64,000 nucleotides of DNA from Microbacterium marinum (GTDB lineage: Bacteria > Actinomycetota > Actinomycetes > Actinomycetales > Microbacteriaceae): positions 1,736,001 to 1,800,000 of the forward strand of contig NZ_JACHMD010000001.1 in NCBI RefSeq assembly GCF_014204835.1, read 5' to 3'. The notes under the pieces were generated by a model, which saw only the letters and a list, made by a program, of their open reading frames with translations, made no database searches and was not told the origin of the DNA. Of this stretch, positions 1-6,373 are shown in pieces (position 1 is the first letter of the stretch; each line of letters opens with the position of its first letter). The position numbers were made by a program, and so were the translations under genes.

Positions 1-2
1 GG

Positions 3-206
3 GAGCGGCGCCGTGTCGGGCGGGGCATCCGCCGGCGGCGCCGCCTCGCCCGGTTCGGTGAGTCGATCGGCGTGCCGCTGATGCCGTGGCAGGTCGAATG
101 GCTCGACCGGCTATTACGCGGCGAACGGGTGTGGCGGGTCGGCGGCCGCCGTGGCGGCCGGCTCGCAATGGTGACTGTGGCGAAAGCGAGGGGGATCGGT
201 GGCTGA
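3..206 (+). CDS. C-terminal part of a phage protein with a terminase-like MPWQ motif (partial)
   Basis: The open frame enters from the left edge and stops at 204-206, giving about 67 residues. The only recognisable feature is PLMPWQVEWLDRLLRGE followed by a Gly/Arg-rich stretch (VGGRRGGRL). The MPWQ block resembles the segment before Walker A in large terminases, including the TerL of this same prophage (EPMPWQRDVLDVAF). No Walker A is present, because GGRRGGR replaces a GxxxxGK[ST] motif, so it cannot be an intact ATPase end. It may be a terminase-derived fragment or an unrelated small phage protein. The next gene starts 8 nt before its stop. Confidence 0.45.
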   Translation, partial: ERRRVGRGIRRRRRLARFGESIGVPLMPWQVEWLDRLLRGERVWRVGGRRGGRLAMVTVAKARGIGG

Positions 207-1098
207 GGATCTGTGCGTGTTCGATCACGCCGAGCGCGGTAGGCACTACTCGGAATGCGTGTCCTACGGGACGTCGACGGATACCTCGTGCAAGGGATGC
301 GCGCCGGCGAAGGTGCAGCCGGGATCCGCGGTCTGCGGGCCGTGCTGGCGCCGCGTGCGGCTGCTCGTCGACGAGGCGCCCGACATGGTGGCGCACCTCC
401 GATCGAAGGCTGACCCGATGAAATCGGGGTGGAACTTCGATCGCGAGATCGTCTCGTCATCCCGTGTCGAGTTGCCGGCGCCGGTGGCCTCGGATCTCGT
501 CGACGCGTCCGACGACATCATGCGGACGCTGCGCGGGTGGGCTCTCGATCTGCAGTTCCCGGGGCACCCGTACAGCCCATCGGGACTCGAGGCCGGCGCC
601 GAGTCTGACGAGGCATACGCCGACGCTCGAGCGTGCGCCGACGTGATCCTCGCGGCATACGCCGGCGCGATGTCCGACCCCGATCGGGCTCGGATGCTCT
701 CTGACGCATTCCGCGGCGAGGGCCGCGACCCCGAGGCGCGCGGCTGGTGGACGGTCGGCGACGCGCTGCAGAAATGGCGGCTCGACGATCAGCGCCGGTG
801 GGCGAAGTCACCGTGCCCGATCTGCGATCTGCGAATGGTCCGCGTGATCCCGTCCCGAGCCGGCCGTGTCCGGTTCGTGTGCGAGCGCCGCGGGTGCGAC
901 TGGTCCGGCGATGACCGCGACATGTTCCTCGCCGAGCAGTTCGTCACCGACTACTCGTTCAAGACGGCGCACAGTGAGCAGGTCGACCCGGACCGCCTGG
1001 CCGAGTTCGTCGCGCGATCGCGCGGCATCCTCGAGCCCGAGCGGATCGCCGAGTTCGTCGACGAGCGCCGCGGCGAGCGTGAGGCGGTGGTCGCCTGA
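199..1098 (+). CDS. Phage protein with N- and C-terminal zinc-ribbon-like cysteine pairs
   Basis: This 299-residue protein starts at GTG 199, with GAGGGG upstream. Near the N-terminus lie CKGC and CGPC (about residues 33-52). Near residues 205-230 is a second four-cysteine set, CPIC...CERRGC, typical of a zinc ribbon. The middle is helical and acidic and the C-terminus is rich in Arg/Glu. No enzymatic motif is visible. Zinc ribbons of this kind occur in phage DNA-binding and replication-accessory proteins. Function unknown; the reading frame itself is secure. Confidence 0.7.
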   Translation: MAEDLCVFDHAERGRHYSECVSYGTSTDTSCKGCAPAKVQPGSAVCGPCWRRVRLLVDEAPDMVAHLRSKADPMKSGWNFDREIVSSSRVELPAPVASDLVDASDDIMRTLRGWALDLQFPGHPYSPSGLEAGAESDEAYADARACADVILAAYAGAMSDPDRARMLSDAFRGEGRDPEARGWWTVGDALQKWRLDDQRRWAKSPCPICDLRMVRVIPSRAGRVRFVCERRGCDWSGDDRDMFLAEQFVTDYSFKTAHSEQVDPDRLAEFVARSRGILEPERIAEFVDERRGEREAVVA

Positions 1099-1118
1099 TC
1101 GCCGACGAGGCGGGGGAG

Positions 1119-1298
1119 ATGTGGGGCACGACGCGCGAGATCGCGTCGGCCCTGCAGATCTCCGAACGGACGGTGAAGCGGTACACGGCCGATCCGACAG
1201 TGACGATCCGGCGGGCCGGCAAGTTCCGATCGCTCGGCGACGTCGTTCGAGCAGAGCAAGAGAAACGCCGGCGGATGAAGGCCGGCGGGCGCAAGTGA
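1119..1298 (+). CDS. Small MerR/excisionase-like HTH protein
   Basis: This 59-residue protein contains TTREIASALQISERTVKRY, a helix-turn-helix of the kind found in excisionases and small phage regulators. A basic tail follows (EQEKRRRMKAGGRK). The start at ATG 1119 is chosen because GAGG lies 8 nt upstream and no other start codon exists after the stop of the preceding gene. It lies 20 nt after the zinc-ribbon gene and ends just before a strong terminator hairpin. It probably binds DNA as a regulator or recombination directionality factor; the target is unknown. Confidence 0.7.
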   Translation: MWGTTREIASALQISERTVKRYTADPTVTIRRAGKFRSLGDVVRAEQEKRRRMKAGGRK

Positions 1299-1304
1299 TA
1301 GCGG

Positions 1305-1335
1305 CGGGGCGATGAGAGCGGATCTCATCGCCCCG
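1305..1335. terminator. Bidirectional intrinsic terminator hairpin
   Basis: A perfect 13-bp stem (CGGGGCGATGAGA / TCTCATCGCCCCG) with the 5-nt loop GCGGA is followed by CTGTTT. It sits between convergent genes. The stop codon of the minus-strand gene (1325) lies inside the stem. Confidence 0.8.
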
Positions 1336-1693
1336 CTGTTTGCGTGTCGATCTCGTCGACGGCGCCGACCCAGACCCAGCAGCGGTGAGCGGCGCCGTCG
1401 ACAGTGAACTCGAGGCCGATCGCGTCGGGTGTCCATCGGGCCGCGACCGCGTTCACGCGTACGGGGGTGTCGCCGAAGCGGACCCATGCGCGGACCTTCC
1501 GGCGCGGCTGCGGGTCGATCGTCAGGGGCACCTCGTCGAGTCGCAACTCGGTCGACGTGAGCGACTGCAGGGGGCCGGCGGCCGCGGTGCGCTGCAGGAT
1601 GCGTTCGTTCATCTGCCGATCGACGCCGGCGGCGTAACGCTTGCTGGTGCCCATGTGCGGCCGAGATCCTTTCCCCGGCCGAGACGATCTCAT
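1325..1693 (-). CDS. Conserved hypothetical phage/mobile-element protein
   Basis: A 122-residue reading from ATG 1693, or 109 residues from ATG 1654 (MGTSKRYAAGVD). The C-terminal half is a beta-rich segment (VRAWVRFGDTPVRVNAVAARW) ending in HRCWVWVGAV. From memory this resembles a small family common in actinobacterial prophages and integrated elements, with no established function. ATG 1693 lies 8 nt from a TATGTC -10 box, which suggests a leaderless transcript. ATG 1654 has AAAGGA 12 nt upstream. It is transcribed against the flanking genes and divergently from the next one. Confidence 0.65.
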   Translation of the reverse strand: MRSSRPGKGSRPHMGTSKRYAAGVDRQMNERILQRTAAAGPLQSLTSTELRLDEVPLTIDPQPRRKVRAWVRFGDTPVRVNAVAARWTPDAIGLEFTVDGAAHRCWVWVGAVDEIDTQTAGR

Positions 1694-1701
1694 GTTACGC
1701 C

Positions 1702-1711
1702 GACATAGACT
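1702..1711. promoter_or_regulatory. Overlapping divergent -10 boxes of two leaderless genes
   Basis: On the + strand TAGACT (1706-1711) lies 6 nt before the ATG at 1718. On the - strand TATGTC (1707-1702) lies 8 nt before the ATG at 1693. The two hexamers overlap by 2 bp, so polymerase could occupy only one at a time. Confidence 0.5.
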
Positions 1712-1717
1712 CGCGCC

Positions 1718-1891
1718 ATGATCCCGAGTGACGGATTCGAGGCCGGCGAGCAGCCGTCATGCGAGCGCTGCGGAACGGTGATGCGGGAGAGCGACGGCGA
1801 GTATGTCTGTGGCTATTGCGGGTGGTCGCTCGAGGTGCCGTGGGTTGAGCGGCCGAGCGCTGGCGACGACCTCCCGGGCGTCGGAGGGTGA
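1718..1891 (+). CDS. Small zinc-ribbon protein, leaderless
   Basis: This 57-residue protein has two CxxC pairs (CERC at about 15-18 and CGYC at about 31-34), as in a rubredoxin-like zinc ribbon, followed by WSLEVPW. The start ATG 1718 has no Shine-Dalgarno but follows a good -10 box (TAGACT), so the mRNA is probably leaderless. It could be a nucleic-acid or protein adaptor; its role is unknown. Confidence 0.6.
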   Translation: MIPSDGFEAGEQPSCERCGTVMRESDGEYVCGYCGWSLEVPWVERPSAGDDLPGVGG

Positions 1892-1906
1892 TTTAGTAAA
1901 TAGGCA

Positions 1907-1942
1907 TAGACAACCTGCCGTCTACACCTATAGACTGATAGC
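1907..1942 (+). promoter_or_regulatory. hicAB promoter with three-part operator
   Basis: The -35 TAGACA (1907-1912) and -10 TATAGA (1929-1934) are spaced by 16 bp, and the hicA ATG is 8 nt beyond the -10. TAGAC occurs at 1907-1911 and 1931-1935 with the inverse GTCTA at 1920-1924, giving two overlapping inverted repeats over the promoter. HicB antitoxins usually repress their own promoter through such dyads; binding here is inferred. Confidence 0.6.
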
Positions 1943-2134
1943 ATGAAGCGCGGCGAACTCGTCAAGAGAATCAACAAGATCGCGAAGGCTCAGGGCGAGT
2001 CGGCCGTCTACACCGAGGGCGGGCGCCACACTCACGTTCGCATCGGCGACAAGCAGACCACGATCCCGCGTCACTCGGAAGTGAACGAACTCACGGCGCG
2101 CGGGATTCTCAAGTTCCTGGGAGGGGAGAAGTGA
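1943..2134 (+). CDS. hicA: HicA-type mRNA interferase toxin
   Basis: This 63-residue protein matches the HicA family in length and pattern: a Lys/Arg-rich first helix, GGRHTHVRIGDKQTTIP strands with conserved histidines (29, 31), then PRH (44) and a final helix. HicA toxins fold like a double-stranded RNA-binding domain and cleave mRNA until neutralised by HicB. The stop overlaps the hicB start, as usual in hicAB operons. In a prophage the pair may act as an addiction module or defend against other phages; that role is inferred. Confidence 0.85.
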   Translation: MKRGELVKRINKIAKAQGESAVYTEGGRHTHVRIGDKQTTIPRHSEVNELTARGILKFLGGEK

Positions 2135-2640
2135 TGCGAGTTACAGCGAACGCGACCCGGTCGGGCGACTGGTGGGCCGTCGAGGTTCCGGCGATCCCGG
2201 GGCTGTTCACGCAGGCTAAGCGGCTCGATCAGGTCGCCGACGAGGTGATCGACGCGGCGGCGATGCTCGGGGAAGAGGTCGAGGCGGTCGACGTCGAGGT
2301 CGTCGAGATCTCGGAGTCATTCACCGCGAACGATATCCGCGGCATACTGCGCGAAGTTCTCGACACTCGCGCCCAGGCGCGCAATGCCGAGGCGCTGTCG
2401 GGCATCGTCGTGCGACGGGCGATCTCGGCGTTCCGAGCGGAGGGGCTGACTGTGCGCGACGTCGCGGTGATGCTGCAGTTGAGTCCGCAACGCGTCTCAG
2501 TACTCGACCGCGAACCCGAGGTGAGTCCGGCAGTACCCGGGGCGCCGGTGTTGCGAGAGGAACGCCTGGACAACGAGCAGATTCTCGCGGAGGTGCGAGA
2601 GACGGCGAAGCGGAATGCCCGCCGGGTCGCTCGTCGATAG
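2134..2640 (+). CDS. hicB: HicB-type antitoxin and autorepressor
   Basis: This protein of about 168 residues begins with the partial RNase-H-like HicB fold (SGDWWAVEVPAIPGLFTQAKRLDQVADEV, residues 11-39). It ends in a helix-turn-helix (GLTVRDVAVMLQLSPQRVSVLDR, about 108-130). The N-terminal domain would cap HicA, and the C-terminal domain would bind the repeats upstream of hicA. ATG 2134 overlaps the hicA stop by 1 nt, so the two are translationally coupled; GTG 2131 is an in-frame alternative. A linker of about 35 residues joins the two domains. Confidence 0.85.
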   Translation: MRVTANATRSGDWWAVEVPAIPGLFTQAKRLDQVADEVIDAAAMLGEEVEAVDVEVVEISESFTANDIRGILREVLDTRAQARNAEALSGIVVRRAISAFRAEGLTVRDVAVMLQLSPQRVSVLDREPEVSPAVPGAPVLREERLDNEQILAEVRETAKRNARRVARR

Positions 2641-2702
2641 ACCCTTGTCACCCTTGTCACCAATCTGTGATACGCTACGCGTGCGGAAGAATTGACTTCA
2701 TC

Positions 2703-2735
2703 GGAACCCCTCGGCTGATCTGGCCGGGGGGTTCC
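2703..2735 (+). terminator. Terminator-like hairpin
   Basis: GGAACCCC-TCGGC pairs with GCCGG-GGGGTTCC across a short loop; the T-tract downstream is weak. It ends the hicAB unit. The region from 2641 to 2893 otherwise holds only a tandem CCCTTGTCA pair (2642-2659) and no gene I can support. Confidence 0.55.
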
Positions 2736-2893
2736 GTCGTTCCCGTATGGTCTTCCCGGTCGTGCCCGACCGGGGATCTCGCCCCGTCACGTCTGCTCAC
2801 GCTCACAACCTCTGGCCGCCGTCGAGTGCGCCGTTCGAGCGGCTGATGCACGCCGCGGACGGGGCGCAGTCTTTCCCGAGCGAAGGGGGTCGC

Positions 2894-3136
2894 ATGTCCA
2901 TTGCTGACGCGATTGCAGGGGGACCGCCGCGGGCGCCTCGCGCGCGCACGAAACTCGACGCGTACCTCGAAACGCTCGACGAGCGCGACCGGGATGCCGT
3001 CGAGGTCATGCTGCGCGACCGGGACTGGAAGCACGCCGACGTGCGCCGCATCCTGGCCGAGCATGGGCTCGAGGCGTCTCAGGTGCAGATCGCGCGGTGG
3101 CGCGAGGATCGCGGGGTTCACCGTGTCAGTCGCTGA
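2894..3136 (+). CDS. Small helical putative DNA-binding phage protein
   Basis: This 80-residue protein starts at ATG 2894 behind AAGGGGGT. After MSIADAIA and a basic linker it has RTKLDAYLETLDERDRDAVEVM and a second helical pair (KHADVRRILAEHGLEASQVQIARW) that looks like an HTH. Similar short proteins often precede the calcineurin-like phosphoesterase in actinophages. The next gene overlaps it by 14 nt and begins with the near-identical MSVADAIA, suggesting a shared N-terminal signal or an ancestral duplication. Function unknown. Confidence 0.65.
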   Translation: MSIADAIAGGPPRAPRARTKLDAYLETLDERDRDAVEVMLRDRDWKHADVRRILAEHGLEASQVQIARWREDRGVHRVSR

Positions 3137-4253
3137 CGCGATCGCCGCTCAAACGCCGAGCGTGCCGCCCGAGTGGCGCGCTCGCCACGAGACGATCGGC
3201 GGCGAGACGGAGGTCGTCACCGGCCCGATTCCTCCCGTCGAGAACGACGCCGAACTGCTCCGACAGTTCGGGTACGACCCCGACGAGATCGAGGTCGTCG
3301 GCACGATCAATCAGTGGCGCAAGCAACTCGCGAACGGCGAGTGGCGGGTGTCGTATTTCTTCAAGCATCGGCCGCGAGCACAGTCGCTCAGTCTGCCGGC
3401 GCTGTACGCGGCCGCGCGCCGCAAGCCTCGGAAGCCGCTGCAGCCGGCCGCCGGCGAGCGGGTGACGGTCGTCCTGATCGCCGACCCTCAGATCGGCAAG
3501 ACAGGCTCGCGGGGCGGTACGCCGGAACTCGTCGAGCGCCTGGCCGAGAAGCGCGTCGCGCTCGCGGCCGAACTCAAGCGCCGGCGCCCGTCGCGCACGG
3601 TGCTCGCAGACGTCGGGGATCTGTTCGAGGGGTTCGAGTCCGGCGGTAATCCGATGTTCACGAACGATCTGTCGCTCGCACAGCAGATGGATCTCGCGGC
3701 GACGGAGGTCTACGAGTTCGTGCTCGTCATGGGCCGGCATGGGCGCGTCGACGTGCTGGCGGTGCCGAGCAATCACACCGCCTGGCGCGCCGGGAAACAG
3801 GTTCTCGGCAAGCCGTCCGACGACCTCGGGCTGTTCGTGCATTCGCAGGTCGCGAAGGTGGCCGACGCGAAGGGGCTCGACGCGACCTGGCATCGGCCGG
3901 CGGCGTACGACGAGGCGGTGACGCTCGACGTGCTCGGCACGGTGATCGGCGTCGTGCACGGCAATCAGTTCCGGCCCGGAGCGGCTGTGAACTGGTGGCG
4001 GGGGCAGCAGCACGGCGGGCAGCCGGTCGGCGCCGCCGACGTGCTGCTCACGGGGCACTATCACCACCTGTCGATCCTGCCGACCGGGCGTAACCCGTAC
4101 ACGGGGCGCTCGAAGTGGTGGATCCAGGCGCCGACGCTCGACAACGGGTCCGACTGGTATCGGAACGTCGCCGGCGACGACTCGGATCCGGGTCTGCTCG
4201 TGTTCGACATCACACCCGACGGGTTCGACCTGCAGTCGCTCACCGTCCTCTGA
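3123..4253 (+). CDS. Calcineurin-like metallophosphoesterase
   Basis: This 376-residue protein starts at GTG 3123. It carries the metallophosphoesterase signature in order: ADPQIGK (about 120, usually DxH), DVGDLFEG (about 164, GD), VPSNHT (about 214, usually GNHE), VVHGN (about 278) and LLTGHYHH (about 309, GHxH). These residues normally hold two metal ions and hydrolyse phosphomono- or diesters. The N-terminal 110 residues are specific to phage versions. Actinophages often carry this gene near the lysis/terminase region, possibly for DNA or nucleotide processing; the substrate is unknown. The first metal motif has Gln where His is usual. Confidence 0.85.
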   Translation: MSVADAIAAQTPSVPPEWRARHETIGGETEVVTGPIPPVENDAELLRQFGYDPDEIEVVGTINQWRKQLANGEWRVSYFFKHRPRAQSLSLPALYAAARRKPRKPLQPAAGERVTVVLIADPQIGKTGSRGGTPELVERLAEKRVALAAELKRRRPSRTVLADVGDLFEGFESGGNPMFTNDLSLAQQMDLAATEVYEFVLVMGRHGRVDVLAVPSNHTAWRAGKQVLGKPSDDLGLFVHSQVAKVADAKGLDATWHRPAAYDEAVTLDVLGTVIGVVHGNQFRPGAAVNWWRGQQHGGQPVGAADVLLTGHYHHLSILPTGRNPYTGRSKWWIQAPTLDNGSDWYRNVAGDDSDPGLLVFDITPDGFDLQSLTVL

Positions 4254-4337
4254 AACGTCCCGGGTTCGACCGGGCCGGTAACCGCGGATACCGAAGCAAT
4301 GCGCGGCGCGTCATGCCGGACGTGAAGTAAGCGGCGC

Positions 4338-4376
4338 GCGGGCGAGTACTGACGGTTCGGGTCGGTGCTCGCCCGC
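4338..4376 (+). terminator. Terminator-like hairpin
   Basis: GCGGGCGAG (4338-4346) pairs perfectly with CTCGCCCGC (4368-4376) between the phosphoesterase gene and the endolysin gene. No U-tract follows. Confidence 0.5.
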
Positions 4377-4405
4377 ATCCACATGTGCGAGTGAGAGGGG
4401 ATCAC

Positions 4406-5062
4406 ATGAGCAAGCGATTCTTCGACTATCCGGTGACCGCTGACCGCGCGGAGCACGCGCGTCGCGGTGTCGGCGCCGCTACCGATTACGCGTGCCCGAT
4501 GGGCTCGCTCGTCGACGCGCCGTTCGCCGGCGCGCTGACGCGGCGCGACACGAGCGACGGCGGGTTCGGGCTGCGCCTCACGGGCGATCGGTTCGTGTTC
4601 GTCGCTCAGCATCTCAGCGAGCCGGTGAAGCCGGGGCGTGTCGCCTGGCGGTCGGGCGTCGCTCGATCCGGCAACACGGGCACCGCGACGACTGGCCCTC
4701 ACGTTCACGCGTGGATCCTCGTTCGCGCGACGGGTGAGCGCCTGTCGTTCGAGGAATGGCTCGATCGCTACGTCGAGAAGTCGGGGAAGCCGGCGCCGAA
4801 GCCGGCGCCGAAGCCGACGCCGGCGAAGGTTGCGCGCACGCTCGTCGGCCGCGAGATCGTTCTCGGCTCGTGGTACTGGTACGCGACCGCTGCTGCCGCT
4901 GTCGCGATGCGCGGCAAGCGTGGCAAGGGCAAGGGGCAGACGATGCTCAGCGGCCCGTACACGATTCGTAAGGTCGCCTCGAACGGGGCGATCCTCGTGC
5001 GCTCGAACGCGAATGGCGACGTGTGGCTGCACCCGTCCGCCGCGAACAAGATCCGCAAGTAG
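4406..5062 (+). CDS. Endolysin-like protein, M23-type peptidase plus C-terminal binding domain
   Basis: This 218-residue protein starts at ATG 4406 behind GAGAGGGG. Residues 17-40 match the first M23 block (H..GVGAATDYACPMG, with H17 and D27), residue H69 lies in VAQHLSEP, and TTGPHVHAW (about 95-103) is the HxH zinc motif of lysostaphin-like endopeptidases. A (KPAP)n linker (about 128-140) leads to a roughly 70-residue SH3-like C-terminal domain. It would cut peptidoglycan cross-bridges in lysis. It lies upstream of the terminase rather than next to the holin. After its TAG the same frame stays open for 23 more codons (see findings). Confidence 0.8.
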   Translation: MSKRFFDYPVTADRAEHARRGVGAATDYACPMGSLVDAPFAGALTRRDTSDGGFGLRLTGDRFVFVAQHLSEPVKPGRVAWRSGVARSGNTGTATTGPHVHAWILVRATGERLSFEEWLDRYVEKSGKPAPKPAPKPTPAKVARTLVGREIVLGSWYWYATAAAAVAMRGKRGKGKGQTMLSGPYTIRKVASNGAILVRSNANGDVWLHPSAANKIRK

Positions 5063-5217
5063 GGCGCGCCTGTCGAGATCGTCGACGAGCCGGCCGAGCC
5101 GATCGAAAGTGAAGGCGCCCCGGGGGAGGGGTAGTCGTCGAACCGTGCGGGGCCGGGTGGCCGTGGCTGCTCGCCTCGCACGGGGTCGCCGGCGGCGCGG
5201 GGATCGGGGGTGCCGGC

Positions 5218-5526
5218 ATGTCGTACGCATCTCGAGGTGTCGACCCGATGCCCTCGCGTGCCGACTATCTGCGGCTGCTGGCTGACGTCTGTCCTGCTGG
5301 CTCGATCTGTCATCTGTGCAGAAAGCCGGTCGTGTACGGACTCAGACGGGGGCACCGTCTCGGCCCGTCGCTCGACCACGTCATACCCCGGAGTAAGGGG
5401 GGCCTGTGGATCCGCTCTAACCTTCGGCCCGCTCACTTCGGATGCAACGCTGCTCGCAAAGATCGACCGATCGCCCGCAACGGGCACCGCTCGAGGCAAT
5501 GGGGTCGAGGCCACCGCCCGGAGTGA
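5218..5526 (+). CDS. HNH endonuclease
   Basis: This 102-residue protein has CHLC (about 31), SLDHVIPRSKGG (about 51, the HNH core DHV), RSNLRPAHFGCNAARKD (N and final H/C). This is the compact HNH fold that binds a catalytic metal through the last histidine and a structural zinc through CxxC pairs. Placed just before TerS/TerL, such HNH proteins assist cos cleavage in many HK97-type phages. The 5527-5743 gap that follows holds no gene and is a natural place for the packaging site, but I cannot identify cos by eye. Confidence 0.85.
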   Translation: MSYASRGVDPMPSRADYLRLLADVCPAGSICHLCRKPVVYGLRRGHRLGPSLDHVIPRSKGGLWIRSNLRPAHFGCNAARKDRPIARNGHRSRQWGRGHRPE

Positions 5527-5743
5527 TGTTCGATTTTTTGCCGACCGACCTCACGCCTCACCCTCGCCGCGACCAAAAATCCCTCTCCCCGATTCGTTTC
5601 ATCTCGCCTGTGGGTTCGTGTGGGTCCGTGGCGGGGTCGTCGGGGTCGATCTGAGGTGCGCGTCGCAAACGCGTCGTGTTCGAGCGGCTGTCGGCCGCTG
5701 ACGGAAACGGTGTGTGCAGCGAGATCGAAAGTAGGTGCGAAGG

Positions 5744-6373
5744 ATGACGGCCGAAAAGCCCGCGAAGCCACGGATGCCGCGGCATGGCACCGTGCGCCGG
5801 TACAAAGCGGGGTGCCGCTGCGAGCCCTGCAAGACCGCGAACACGGATGCCCGCCGGCGCGAGCGCGACGCGGCTCGAGCGGCCGCCGGCGAGCCCGTAC
5901 CCACACGCCGAAAGCGCGTACCCACGAACCCACAAACCGAACCCACGCCGGCGCCGCCGGCACGTCCCGCGTTCCGCCACGAGTCGAACGGAGATGCGCT
6001 GCTCTCGATCATCGAGGACGCGCTGTTCGACGCCGGCGGCGGGCTCGTCGCTGCGAAGGTCGCCGCCGATCGGCTGCGCGCTGCAGGGTTCCGGCAGTTC
6101 GTCGACGGCCCGATCGAAGCGGCCGCGCGTGAGGCGCTCACAGACCCCGCCGACGCGGCGACGCGGATGCGGCACGAACTCGTGTACCGGGGCGCTCGAG
6201 CGCTCGACGACCCGGATAACGCGCGGTTCTACAAATCGACCGTGGAAGCGATGAGGCAAGTTCTCGCGGACCTCTCGGGCGGTGATGAGGGGGGCGGATC
6301 CGGTGACATCGTGGAAGCGATCAGGGCAGCCGCCCGGGGTGGAGACGCGGCCGAGGTGGTCGACCCCGCGTAA
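5744..6373 (+). CDS. Terminase small subunit (putative)
   Basis: A 209-residue protein from ATG 5744 (GTG 5735 is possible). The N-terminus has HGTVRRYKAGCRCEPCKTANTDARRRER, a Cys-containing basic segment common at the start of actinophage proteins. A Pro/Arg linker follows, then an acidic helical region ending in a TerS-like oligomerisation/TerL-contact tail. The next gene, TerL, overlaps it by about 70 nt, which fits the assignment. TerS recognises the packaging site and loads TerL. Identification rests mainly on position and composition. Confidence 0.65.
   Translation: MTAEKPAKPRMPRHGTVRRYKAGCRCEPCKTANTDARRRERDAARAAAGEPVPTRRKRVPTNPQTEPTPAPPARPAFRHESNGDALLSIIEDALFDAGGGLVAAKVAADRLRAAGFRQFVDGPIEAAAREALTDPADAATRMRHELVYRGARALDDPDNARFYKSTVEAMRQVLADLSGGDEGGGSGDIVEAIRAAARGGDAAEVVDPA

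Noticed and set aside
5527..5743. cos or pac site before TerS
   Set aside because: The position is right and the gap has no gene, but no symmetric cut site or repeat set can be identified by eye.
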